Shown: positions 1-5,499, numbered from the stretch's first letter. The stretch is DNA of 6,029 nt from Fimbriimonadaceae bacterium (GCA_020851885.1 JADZBW010000261.1:1-6029); one strand, 5' to 3'. Numbers and translations are program-made. The notes: generated from the letters alone by a model not told the origin.

Positions 1-1291
1 GCCGGCGACCGGAGCGAACCTCAAGCCCTCGTTTGTGGTCCCCATCGATCCGCTCAACCTGCCTGTGGTCTCCCTGGCCCTGAGTGGCGACCGTGCCCAA
101 GGCTGGGATCCCGTGAAGGTCCGGGAGTTCGCCGATAACGAAGTGGTCCGCAGACTCAAGTCTGTAACCGACGTCTATTCAGTCGTTCCTTTTGGCGGAT
201 ACCGTCGTCAAATGCAGGTCCTGGTGGACCGGTCCAAGCTGTCCTCCTATGGCCTTTCCATTCTCGACGTGAGAGACGCCATCGACCGCTCGAACGTGAC
301 GAGATCGTCCGGCACGTTGACTGAAAGCAACCGAGAAGGCATTGTCCGGGTCGATACGCGGGCCACGTCGGCCGCCGACATTCTCAATTACCCGATCAAG
401 GAGGCCAATACAACCTCAAGTCCTTCGGCGATCCCAGGCCCCGCAAGCGGGGGGATGGGCGGCATGGGTTCCGGAAGCCCTTCGCCTTCTCCAGTTGCCC
501 CAACTTCACCTGCAAAATCAGGAGCGCCTAGAGTCATCTATGTCCGCGACGTCGCTCGGGTTGAGGACACGCACTGGGAAAAGCGTAGCGGCTACCGTTA
601 TCTGGAAAACCAACCTGGCGTTGGCGTCAATACGGATGAGGCGATCGAGGTCTCGGTCATCCAAAACCCGGGCGCAAGCTCAGCCAAAGTCGTTCCCGAC
701 GTGATGAAGGTTGTTCGGCAACTTGAGACCGAAAACCCTGGCTTGACCTTTAAGGTCGCCTATGACAACGCCCACTTCGTCGAGATCCTCTTCAACAATG
801 TCTGGCATGAACTCGGTCTCGCGATCCTCTTGACCGGAATCGCCGTGATCTTCTTTCTCGGAGAATGGAGAGGAACCGTGATCGCCATGATCACCTTGCC
901 AACGTCCCTCGCTCTGGCCATCCTCCTCATGGTGCCCTTCGGCATGACCTTCAACAGCGGAACCTTGATTGGACTCTTGCTCTCCATCGGGCGGTTGGTT
1001 GACGACAGCATCATCGACATCCATGCCGTCGAGCGGCACCTGAGAATGGGTAAGAACGCCAAAGAAGCCACCATCGATGGCATCGCCGAAGTCCGCGTCG
1101 CCGTGATCGCGTCGACGCTGATGATCGTTTTGGCGCTCATGCCTCTCCTCTTTTCCGGAGGCATCGTGGGCCTGATGTTCGTCGAACTGGTTTGGCCGCT
1201 GATTTTTGGCCTGCTTGCCTCCATGCTCGTCTCGTTCACTCTGACCGCCTTGCTCTGCGCCAAACTTCTGAGGCACGAGGACGCTCGCTAG
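1..1291 (+). CDS. RND efflux permease, N-terminal half (5' end outside window; ends at in-frame TAG)
   Basis: Proton-driven RND permease of the inner membrane, which normally works as a trimer with a periplasmic adaptor and an outer-membrane channel. The frame is open from base 2 and the GTG at 35 is internal, so roughly the first 110-150 residues (TM1 and the start of the porter domain) lie outside the window. Seen: periplasmic porter segments (LPVVSLALSGD; a VLVDRSKLSSYGLSILDVRDAI stretch typical of the PN1/PN2 and docking region; YVRDVARVE), then TM2-TM6 from about 797 to 1270. TM4 carries the motif RLVDDSI, with the Asp pair at 1001-1006 matching the proton-relay aspartates of AcrB (D407/D408). 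The frame meets TAG at 1289-1291, just after TM6 in the cytoplasmic loop, and continues open behind it. The family is certain. The substrate is unknown: an HAE-type drug or amphiphile pump is more likely than a heavy-metal pump because of the Asp pair. Confidence 0.9.
   Translation, partial: PATGANLKPSFVVPIDPLNLPVVSLALSGDRAQGWDPVKVREFADNEVVRRLKSVTDVYSVVPFGGYRRQMQVLVDRSKLSSYGLSILDVRDAIDRSNVTRSSGTLTESNREGIVRVDTRATSAADILNYPIKEANTTSSPSAIPGPASGGMGGMGSGSPSPSPVAPTSPAKSGAPRVIYVRDVARVEDTHWEKRSGYRYLENQPGVGVNTDEAIEVSVIQNPGASSAKVVPDVMKVVRQLETENPGLTFKVAYDNAHFVEILFNNVWHELGLAILLTGIAVIFFLGEWRGTVIAMITLPTSLALAILLMVPFGMTFNSGTLIGLLLSIGRLVDDSIIDIHAVERHLRMGKNAKEATIDGIAEVRVAVIASTLMIVLALMPLLFSGGIVGLMFVELVWPLIFGLLASMLVSFTLTALLCAKLLRHEDAR
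407..529 (+). other. Gly/Pro/Ser/Met-rich insert in the RND porter domain
   Basis: About 41 codons between YPIKEA and RVIYVRDVARV are low-complexity and built from Gly, Pro, Ser, Ala and Met, with a GGMGGMGSG core followed by SPSPSP and TSP. In AcrB-like proteins the strand equivalent to VRDVARVE is reached by a short linker near the end of the N-terminal docking subdomain. This segment is therefore an insertion, probably a disordered periplasmic loop facing the adaptor or funnel side. The composition is directly visible; the structural placement is inferred from family alignment from memory. Confidence 0.6.
1289..1291 (+). other. In-frame amber stop inside the RND gene
   Basis: The codons run GAC GCT CGC TAG CAG GAT CGA. 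Both sides are in the same frame (35 and 1430 are both 2 modulo 3). The 46 codons from 1292 to 1429 contain no stop and encode a normal RND inter-half loop (HPILKWLYKPLDPF, then AYGRAIAWTLKHRF) leading into TM7. A single substitution, for example CAG to TAG, would explain it. No in-frame ATG, GTG or TTG lies between the stop and 1430, and no Shine-Dalgarno sequence is visible there. Confidence 0.85.
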
Positions 1292-3019
1292 CAGGATCGA
1301 AGACACCCGATCCTCAAGTGGCTCTACAAACCTCTCGATCCCTTCCAGCGGGGCCTCGACCGACTTGAAGCGGCCTATGGCCGCGCAATCGCCTGGACCC
1401 TGAAGCACCGCTTCATCAATTTCACGCGAGTGATTGCCGTCCTGATTGTCGGAGTCACTTTCTACTACTTCATCGGCAGCGAGATGATGCCCTTGGCCGA
1501 CACCGGCCAAGCCGTTGGATTCATGGAAATGGAACCTGGCACTTCCTATCGCGGCACCGAGGATGCGGTCAAGCGACTCGAAACGATCATCGCCAAGCAT
1601 CCCGAAGTGGAGAAGGCGAGCATCGAAATTGGCGCCGAGTCGATGTTTGAAACATGGTCGCCGTTCTTCACGGGCTACCAAATGCCCCAAGTCAGTGGCG
1701 CGGCCCTGATGCTGACCTTCAGCGACAAGGATCAGCGGAAGAAGACGATCTTCGACGTCATGGATGCGATCCACCGGGAGGCGTACTTAACCGTGCCCGG
1801 CCTTCGCCGTCTTCAGATAAAGGAGATGGGCTCCGACGTGATGGCGACCGCTGCCGCTCCGATCCACGTGAATATCTACGGCCCCGACCTCGACGTCTTG
1901 GAGCGTTTGGGTCGCGAAGTAGAATCCGCGGCCCTCAAAATGCCCGAGTTATTCCAGCCATCCCGGACCTGGAGCATGGGGCTACCCGACTACCGTATCA
2001 AAGTCAATCCACAGCGCGCTCAGGAGTTGGGACTATCCCCCGAGTCGATCTCTCAGCAAGCCTACTACGCCTTGCGAGGTGGACTCACCAGCGAATTCTA
2101 TCGCCTTCCAAACCTTCGTCAGAACACCATACTGCTTCGTTACGATGAAGCGGATCGGCAGACTGACCAAGACCTTGAAAACCTCTATCTGACCGCAAGC
2201 GGCGGCACCCAGGTTCCGCTCAAATCAGTCGCGACGATCGAACGCCACGAAGCGCCCACCGCGATCGAACATGATGGCTTGCGGAGGGTGATGGGGGTCA
2301 CCGGCTACTATCGAATTGGCAACCTTCCAAGCATGGACGTGGTCATGAACCTGGTCGCCAATGCCTATGGCGGCAATAAGAAACTGGGGATCGAGCCCAT
2401 CAACTTCCCGCCGGGGTATGGGATGGAGATGCGTGGCGACATGACCCAGATGATGGACAGCTTTCGGCGGCTCATGAACGGTCTGTTTCTCGCCCTTGGG
2501 CTGATGTACTTGGTGCTGGTCATCCAGTTCCGAGGGTTCCTCCAGCCTCTTCAGATGATTGCATCGCTTCCGCTTGAATTGGCGGGCGTGTTTATCGCGC
2601 TTTGGCTGGCGTCGCAGGCCTTCTCCACGGTTTCGATTCTAGGGATCATCGTGCTCACGGGCATGGACATCACGACCGCGGTGCTGATCATCGACCTCAT
2701 CATGAAATACCGGGATCGTGGGATTCCAAGGGATGAAGCCATTTTGAGAGCATGCCCGGACCGATTGCGGCCCATTCTCATGACGGTCGGCATCACTTTG
2801 GTGGTGATGCTGCCGATCGCCTTCGCTCCCAAAACCGGCCTCGATGCCTACCAGCCATTGGCGATGGCGGTCGTTGGTGGACTGCTGATGGGCACTATCC
2901 TGAGCCTGTTCGACATTCCTATCATGCATACCTATGTCGACGACTTCACGAAGTGGGTGAACAAGGTCTTTCTGGGTCGCGATTGGACCTGGCCGGTTGC
3001 GGAGGAAAGGGATGAGTAA
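1292..3019 (+). CDS. RND efflux permease, C-terminal half (continues the same frame after the TAG)
   Basis: Second half of the same permease. The first possible start after the stop is GTG at 1430, but that would begin inside TM7 and drop the preceding amphipathic loop, so it is a poor independent start. Seen in order: TM7 (IAVLIVGVTFYYFIG), the EMMPLADTGQ and MEMEPGTS strands that open the second porter repeat, the periplasmic PC1/PC2 and docking region, TM8 near 2480-2530, TM9, TM10 (ILGIIVLTGMDITTAVLIID), the loop RLRPILMT, TM11, and TM12 (MAVVGGLLMGTILSLF), ending at TAA 3017-3019. The position of AcrB Lys940 is Thr here (GMDITTA, 2660-2680), so the TM10 proton relay differs from classical AcrB. 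The two halves together would make a roughly 1100-residue protein, a little over the usual 1020-1050, partly because of the insert. As it stands this is either a pseudogene, a read-through product or a sequencing error. Confidence 0.88.
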   Translation, partial: QDRRHPILKWLYKPLDPFQRGLDRLEAAYGRAIAWTLKHRFINFTRVIAVLIVGVTFYYFIGSEMMPLADTGQAVGFMEMEPGTSYRGTEDAVKRLETIIAKHPEVEKASIEIGAESMFETWSPFFTGYQMPQVSGAALMLTFSDKDQRKKTIFDVMDAIHREAYLTVPGLRRLQIKEMGSDVMATAAAPIHVNIYGPDLDVLERLGREVESAALKMPELFQPSRTWSMGLPDYRIKVNPQRAQELGLSPESISQQAYYALRGGLTSEFYRLPNLRQNTILLRYDEADRQTDQDLENLYLTASGGTQVPLKSVATIERHEAPTAIEHDGLRRVMGVTGYYRIGNLPSMDVVMNLVANAYGGNKKLGIEPINFPPGYGMEMRGDMTQMMDSFRRLMNGLFLALGLMYLVLVIQFRGFLQPLQMIASLPLELAGVFIALWLASQAFSTVSILGIIVLTGMDITTAVLIIDLIMKYRDRGIPRDEAILRACPDRLRPILMTVGITLVVMLPIAFAPKTGLDAYQPLAMAVVGGLLMGTILSLFDIPIMHTYVDDFTKWVNKVFLGRDWTWPVAEERDE

Positions 3020-3030
3020 TCGAGGACGTC

Positions 3031-3057
3031 GGAATCAATTGGCGATTCCCTGGTTTT
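3031..3057 (+). terminator. Weak hairpin after the RND gene
   Basis: GGAATC (3031-3036) pairs with GATTCC (3044-3049) around a 7-base loop, and a short TTTT run follows at 3054-3057, 12 bases after the RND stop. The stem is only 6 bp and the T tract is short and offset, so this is a weak candidate for a rho-independent terminator. Confidence 0.3.
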
Positions 3058-3096
3058 CGCGCTTGATTCAATTGCAATTCTGGATTGTAAATCCCC

Positions 3097-3122
3097 TGGT
3101 CTGCCCCCCATTTCTGGACGGT
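3097..3122 (-). repeat. Single terminal inverted repeat of the IS remnant
   Basis: TGGTCTGCC, a C run, ATTTCTGGACGG: a TG-led end about 10 bases beyond the transposase stop codon, as usual in IS3-family elements. No complementary copy was found by eye elsewhere in the window, so the partner end is lost or lies outside, and no target duplication can be assigned. Confidence 0.55.
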
Positions 3123-3130
3123 TAAGTGAA

Positions 3131-3298
3131 TTAGCCAGCCTTCTTTTCCATGTGTTCGTAGAACTCCATTTCTGCTTGCGCGGGGGGCAAATACCCGAGG
3201 CTGGAATGGGGTCTGAAAGTATTGTAGTCGAGGTGGAAGGCTTCCAGCTGCTGCTGCACTTCCTCTGTTTCAGAACGACTCTGCCTTGCTGCCAGCAT
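3131..3298 (-). pseudogene. IS3-type (rve superfamily) transposase, C-terminal fragment
   Basis: The minus-strand frame ending at TAA 3131-3133 encodes LEAFHLDYNTFRPHSSLGY followed by LPPAQAEMEFYEHMEKKAG. The pattern YN-x-x-RPHSSLGYLPPAQ is the hallmark of the end of the DDE integrase core in IS3-family OrfB proteins, just after the catalytic Glu helix. About 45-55 residues remain of a protein of roughly 270-300, and no catalytic Asp or Glu region is preserved. The frame stays open further upstream to 3340, but that part is out-of-frame coding sequence of the neighbouring anchored protein. Recognition of the family is firm; the exact 5' edge is not. Confidence 0.8.
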
Positions 3299-3596
3299 AC
3301 TTTGAACGAACGCGGAGAAGCACCCAGCCAATAATTCCAACTAGGCAACCAATGAAGAGCAGCCTGCGCCAAGGCGTCGGTCCAGGAACCTTAAGGAGCC
3401 TGGGGTCGATCACCAGTTGACCATTGCGAACCACATACTTCTTCATGGTGTTCTCATCCTTAATGATTGCACCTTCCTTCCACTTCCAGGTTAATGCTCC
3501 AGTCTGCTTTGTTTCAAGGTTTTTTAAGATGTAAGTTCGCGTTTGATACGGTTCGCTCGAACCCCTCTTGAAGTATTTCATTTGGGATTTCTTGGG
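3270..3596 (-). CDS. C-terminal part of the anchored secreted protein, after an in-frame TAA
   Basis: This continues the frame of the secreted protein without any shift: after TAA (3597-3599) come PKKSQ and then an ATG at 3581. A separate start at that ATG lacks a Shine-Dalgarno sequence, though reinitiation 15 bases after a stop is conceivable. The product holds a beta-rich stretch (TRTYILKNLETK; WKWKEGAIIKDEN), the motif YVVRNGQLVIDPR, ten residues, RRL, one TM segment (LLFIGCLVGIIGWVLL) and a basic tail RVRSK. These features match the end of the partial gene at 5559-6029 at the same spacing. The last residues (about KYAGSKAESF) lie at the IS junction and may be IS-derived, replacing the original C-terminus. 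Function unknown. Confidence 0.6.
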   Translation of the reverse strand, partial: PKKSQMKYFKRGSSEPYQTRTYILKNLETKQTGALTWKWKEGAIIKDENTMKKYVVRNGQLVIDPRLLKVPGPTPWRRLLFIGCLVGIIGWVLLRVRSKYAGSKAESF

Positions 3597-3599
3597 TTA
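3597..3599 (-). other. In-frame ochre stop inside the anchored-protein gene
   Basis: The minus strand reads TAT AAA GGG TAT GTC TAA CCC AAG AAA (YKGYV, stop, PKK). Aligned with the paralogue at 5559-6029 (VEGEWHPRS), the stop sits exactly opposite a sense codon, with Pro following in both. A one-base change (for example TAT, TAC, CAA or AAA to TAA) would create it. This makes a nonsense mutation the simplest reading. Confidence 0.6.
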
Positions 3600-4208
3600 G
3601 ACATACCCTTTATAGATTTGCCAATCCAGGACTTCAAAGCGAACCTCTTGCTCAGTTGAGCCGGTAACAGCCGATGCTAGAAGGAGTTGCTTCGGGAACT
3701 TCTTGAACAAAATCGAGAAGCTCCCGTCCTTGTACTTGAACGTTACGTCGTTGGCTGCTCCTAACTTCATGTCGTTCGGAATGAGTTGATGAAGGGGAGC
3801 AGAGAACAGCTCATATCCTGCGGCAATGGGGTTAACCTCACCACCGGGCAGGGTGCCAAACGAACCCTGGTAGTCGTTTGACATGGATTGGTAATACTTA
3901 TCTCGGGCCCTGAAGAAGTTGTGGCCGCCAGCAGGTAGCTTAGTTCCCCTCCCGTCCATGAAAGGGTCTATGTGAAGGGAACTGTTCTTGGCGTCAATTG
4001 AGGCCGTTAGGTGGCGTTCACCATCCTCCGTGCCCCAGGAAGTGGTACCAGGTGCCGGTGGCCGTGGGTTGGCCACTTTCAATTCTTCTGTGTATCGAGC
4101 GGTAAGCCTTGGAAGGCCAAGCCTGCCCTTCTGTATCAGTTCAACACCAGTTTGTCCTTGGGCCATACCAGCCATTGCCAGAACCACAAGAGCAATTGAG
4201 CACTTCAT
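3597..4208 (-). CDS. Secreted protein of unknown family, N-terminal part
   Basis: I chose the ATG at 4208 because it begins a classical signal peptide (MKCSIALVVLAMAGMAQGQT: basic start, hydrophobic core, small residues before likely cleavage after AQG or MAQ). GGTGA lies 5 bases upstream as a Shine-Dalgarno sequence; an upstream in-frame start would bury the signal. The 203-residue product up to the TAA shows VELIQKGRLGLPRLTARYTEE, then DGERHLTASIDAKNSS, an RARDKYYQS segment, a KYKDGSFSILFKKF strand pair and EVRFEVLDW near the end. Alternating strands and the final V-x-DW-x-x-YKGY recall LolA-like outer-membrane lipoprotein-sorting folds, but I cannot assign it to a named family. The intact gene would have been about 312 codons with a C-terminal TM anchor, giving a periplasmic domain tethered to the membrane. 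Confidence 0.7.
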   Translation of the reverse strand: MKCSIALVVLAMAGMAQGQTGVELIQKGRLGLPRLTARYTEELKVANPRPPAPGTTSWGTEDGERHLTASIDAKNSSLHIDPFMDGRGTKLPAGGHNFFRARDKYYQSMSNDYQGSFGTLPGGEVNPIAAGYELFSAPLHQLIPNDMKLGAANDVTFKYKDGSFSILFKKFPKQLLLASAVTGSTEQEVRFEVLDWQIYKGYV

Positions 4209-4311
4209 GGGTGTCACCAGGGTGTGCAGGCTCCTTTCCACCAGTAATGCCTCTCTGACTCGGCAAGGGAGCAGGCACTATTTACATAAAATATCTGAAG
4301 CCTGCAGAGCA

Positions 4312-4443
4312 TCAAGTCCTGGGTGCACTGGAAGCCGTTGGCGCCACCGTTATCCATGACATCGCACAGGAGAAGGTGTTGCGTTGGTTCGTAATCCACG
4401 AACAACCGTCATCGGTGTCACAGGTTGGGGTGATGCACTTCAT
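4312..4443 (-). CDS. Possible 43-aa Cys-containing peptide
   Basis: The ATG at 4443 overlaps the TGA of the upstream TM-protein gene as ATGA, an arrangement typical of translational coupling. The peptide (MKCITPTCDTDDGCSW, ending SAPRT, TGA at 4312-4314) has four Cys residues and no hydrophobic segment. No homology is recognisable, and the 230-base gap between its neighbours is otherwise empty on both strands. A second minus frame at 4214-4405 is also open but starts only at TTG. This is a weak call, and the stretch may be decayed DNA. Confidence 0.2.
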   Translation of the reverse strand: MKCITPTCDTDDGCSWITNQRNTFSCAMSWITVAPTASSAPRT

Positions 4444-4676
4444 GTCTTGCCCAGTCCCAGTCCAGCCTTCATAGTGTAAGTACGTGGCCGTCGTTGAAAA
4501 GACATGGATTGAGTGGCGTATGCTGGCCGCTCCTGAGCTATTGAGGGGGGCTCCGCATCGAGGGGCACATTAGCTGGGGTATCGGGTTTGTTGCGAGGTA
4601 AGAACAGGCACCAACCAATGACGCCAACAAAGAGTAGTCCAAAAAACCAGTTAGAGACAGTCTGCTGAGTCGCCAT
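4440..4676 (-). CDS. Small single-pass membrane protein, unknown function (78 aa)
   Basis: The start is ATG 4676 (MATQQTVSNW), chosen over GTG 4685 because AGGTG lies 6 bases before it in GATAGGTGACCGTG. Residues about 8-26 form one TM segment (NWFFGLLFVGVIGWCLFLP) followed by PRNK, so the C-terminus is probably cytoplasmic. The rest is Pro-rich and polar (DTPANVPLDAEPPS) with a basic patch FQRRPR and the tail MKAGLGLGKT. The TM core resembles that of the anchored protein downstream (LLFIGCLVGIIGWVLL), and a short shared origin is possible but unproven. It is transcribed divergently from the XRE gene and lies upstream of the secreted-protein gene on the same strand. Confidence 0.55.
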   Translation of the reverse strand: MATQQTVSNWFFGLLFVGVIGWCLFLPRNKPDTPANVPLDAEPPSIAQERPAYATQSMSFQRRPRTYTMKAGLGLGKT

Positions 4677-4713
4677 CACGGTCACCTATCAATAACGGTC
4701 TGGCTATAAACGG

Positions 4714-4729
4714 ACATGCTTAACCATGT
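4714..4729. promoter_or_regulatory. 16-bp near-perfect palindrome in the divergent intergenic region
   Basis: ACATGCTTAACCATGT: arms ACATG and CATGT around a TTAA centre, symmetric at all but the one pair flanking the centre. It lies between the minus-strand TM gene (start 4676) and the XRE gene (likely start 4765). On the minus strand it falls between TTGTCC (4730-4735) and TTTATA (4705-4710), a poor -35/-10 pair with a 19-base spacer. An XRE regulator beside such a site commonly binds it, so this is a candidate operator by position and symmetry only. Confidence 0.35.
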
Positions 4730-4764
4730 GGACAATATGCTGTCGCTTATCCAACCCTGATCGG

Positions 4765-5048
4765 ATGAGCACTTGGCGTGAAGAACGGCAAAAGAGAAAG
4801 GTCGCTGAGAAGGTAGAGGCAGAGAAGTTTGCCAAGGTGCTGGGGCGACAATTCAAGACCTCCGACGCCAGATGGGGGAATCTCAGGAGGAGTTTGCCTA
4901 CAATTGCGGGATTCACCGGACCTACATGGGTGAAGTAGAGCGAGGTGAAACAAATGCCACCGTGGATAAAGTGCGCATCATCGCAAAAGGAGTCGGCATT
5001 TTGCTTGCCGATCTGTTTGCTCAGGCCGTGGCAAGAGCCGAAACCTAG
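4765..5048 (+). pseudogene. XRE-family (HTH_3) transcriptional regulator, frameshifted
   Basis: DNA-binding regulator of the Cro/CI-like helix-turn-helix class. From ATG 4765 one frame gives MSTWREERQKRKVAEKVEAE and then KFAKVLGRQFKT. At about 4858-4860 the homology moves to another frame: LRRQMGESQEEFAYNCGIHRTY, then MGEVERGETNATVDKVRIIAKG and LLADLFAQ, stop TAG 5046-5048. The joined product shows the full family signature: F-K-x-L-R-x-x-x-G-x-SQEEFA, the recognition helix IHRTYMGEVERG, N-x-T-V-D-x-V, and a final LADLF. Restoring one base in the ACC|CTC run (ACCTC read as ACCCTC) makes about 95 residues in one frame. ATG 4872 in the second frame would give a 58-residue protein lacking HTH helix 1 and has no Shine-Dalgarno sequence. 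A charged Lys/Glu-rich N-terminal helix precedes the domain. It is divergent from the TM-protein gene and convergent with the gene at 5060-5401. Confidence 0.8.
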
Positions 5049-5058
5049 TCTTTAGGTT
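5042..5058. terminator. Small hairpin between convergent genes
   Basis: AACCTA (5042-5047) pairs with TAGGTT (5053-5058) over a 5-base loop, exactly between the XRE stop (5048) and the stop of the minus-strand gene (5060). Position suggests a bidirectional terminator, but the stem is short and A/T-rich with no long T tract on either side. Confidence 0.2.
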
Positions 5059-5059
5059 C

Positions 5060-5401
5060 CTAGTGCATTGAGGCTACGAGCGCGAGCGCATCAGCCGTGA
5101 GAAAAGCTATTTCTTCGGGCAAGCACTCTATGATGGTATGGCGACCAACGGTGTAGAACGCACCATGTCTTGGATTCCGCGTCCAATTCATCAGATCATT
5201 GGCTTCGCGCAGGCTTACAGCGTTCGCCACTCCCTCTTTTGAAAGCTGATATGTCGCAGAAATCATATCGAACTGAACCGAATAGAGTCGGCCCTCTCTT
5301 GTTACCTTGACGTAAGGCAGGTCAGCGTTTTCACGAACAGCAAAGTGGGTATTACCAAGCTTCAACTGTTGTTGCTTAGTCTTGCCAACTAGGTTCAACA
5401 C
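5060..5401 (-). CDS. Hypothetical protein, 113 aa
   Basis: The frame is open from 5443 to TAG 5060-5062. The only plausible start is GTG 5401, with AAAGG six bases upstream. The product (MLNLVGKTKQQQLKLGNTHF at the start; strands such as YVKVTREGRLYSVQFDMIS; a helix REANDLMNWTRNPR; tail EEIAFLTADALALVASMH) looks like a soluble alpha/beta protein with no signal peptide, TM segment or motif I can name. Upstream in another frame, ATG 5454 gives MANKNREYRSQG before a stop. A one-base shift near 5420 would fuse this to SRIKPKATVLNLVGK, so the true N-terminus may have been lost to a frameshift. It is convergent with the XRE gene and same-strand with the 5559-6029 gene, about 157 bases upstream. Confidence 0.55.
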   Translation of the reverse strand: MLNLVGKTKQQQLKLGNTHFAVRENADLPYVKVTREGRLYSVQFDMISATYQLSKEGVANAVSLREANDLMNWTRNPRHGAFYTVGRHTIIECLPEEIAFLTADALALVASMH

Positions 5402-5489
5402 GGTTGCCTTTGGCTTGATCCTTGACTTCGGTATTCGCGATTCTTATTCGCCATGTTTCTGATGCAACCCTAACCCTACCTCTTTCAAC

Positions 5490-5499
5490 GAACCGGTTC
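5490..5499. promoter_or_regulatory. 10-bp perfect palindrome GAACCGGTTC
   Basis: It lies in the 5402-5558 intergenic stretch, about 90 bases upstream of the GTG of the 113-aa gene on the minus strand. Apart from this site and a doubled CCCTAA-like run near 5467-5477, I see nothing in this stretch. It could be an operator half of some regulator, but a 10-bp palindrome can occur by chance. Confidence 0.15.

Larger units (their letters stand above)
3097..3298 (-). mobile_element. Truncated IS3-family insertion sequence, 3' end only
   Basis: The remnant holds the last part of a transposase on the minus strand followed by an IS terminus beginning TGGTCTGCC. Its start (TG), run of C and final TGGACGG resemble IS3-family ends of the IS150 or related groups. 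The opposite inverted repeat, the rest of orfB and all of orfA are absent from the window, so the element cannot move by itself. Its inner boundary lies somewhere between about 3268 and 3300, where the frame of the neighbouring anchored-protein gene ends. It is not certain whether the IS inserted into that gene's tail or a later deletion fused the two. Confidence 0.65.

Noticed and set aside
680..1774. Long minus-strand open frame (364 codons) opposite the RND gene
   Set aside because: It lies antisense to strongly conserved RND coding sequence. Its product is rich in His/Asp/Glu/Gln from antisense codon bias and matches no family. It is a shadow of the G+C-rich plus-strand gene.
1654..2148. 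Plus-strand 164-codon frame inside the RND gene
   Set aside because: It overlaps the RND frame entirely, its product is Arg/Pro/Ser-rich and non-conserved, and no Shine-Dalgarno sequence is present.
2932..3372. Minus-strand 146-codon frame spanning the RND end and the IS remnant
   Set aside because: It crosses the RND 3' end, the IS inverted repeat and the transposase in a non-coding frame. The transposase signature is in another frame (ending at 3131).
3988..4359. Plus-strand frames opposite the secreted protein's 5' end
   Set aside because: The minus strand there has a signal peptide with a Shine-Dalgarno sequence. The plus-strand products show no recognisable features.
4704..4953. Minus-strand frames of about 70 codons opposite the XRE gene
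   Set aside because: They are antisense to the clear HTH_3 coding sequence and show no motif or initiation signal.
5467..5477. CCCTAA-like doublet resembling a telomere repeat
   Set aside because: There are only two units in a bacterial-type intergenic region, most likely chance.
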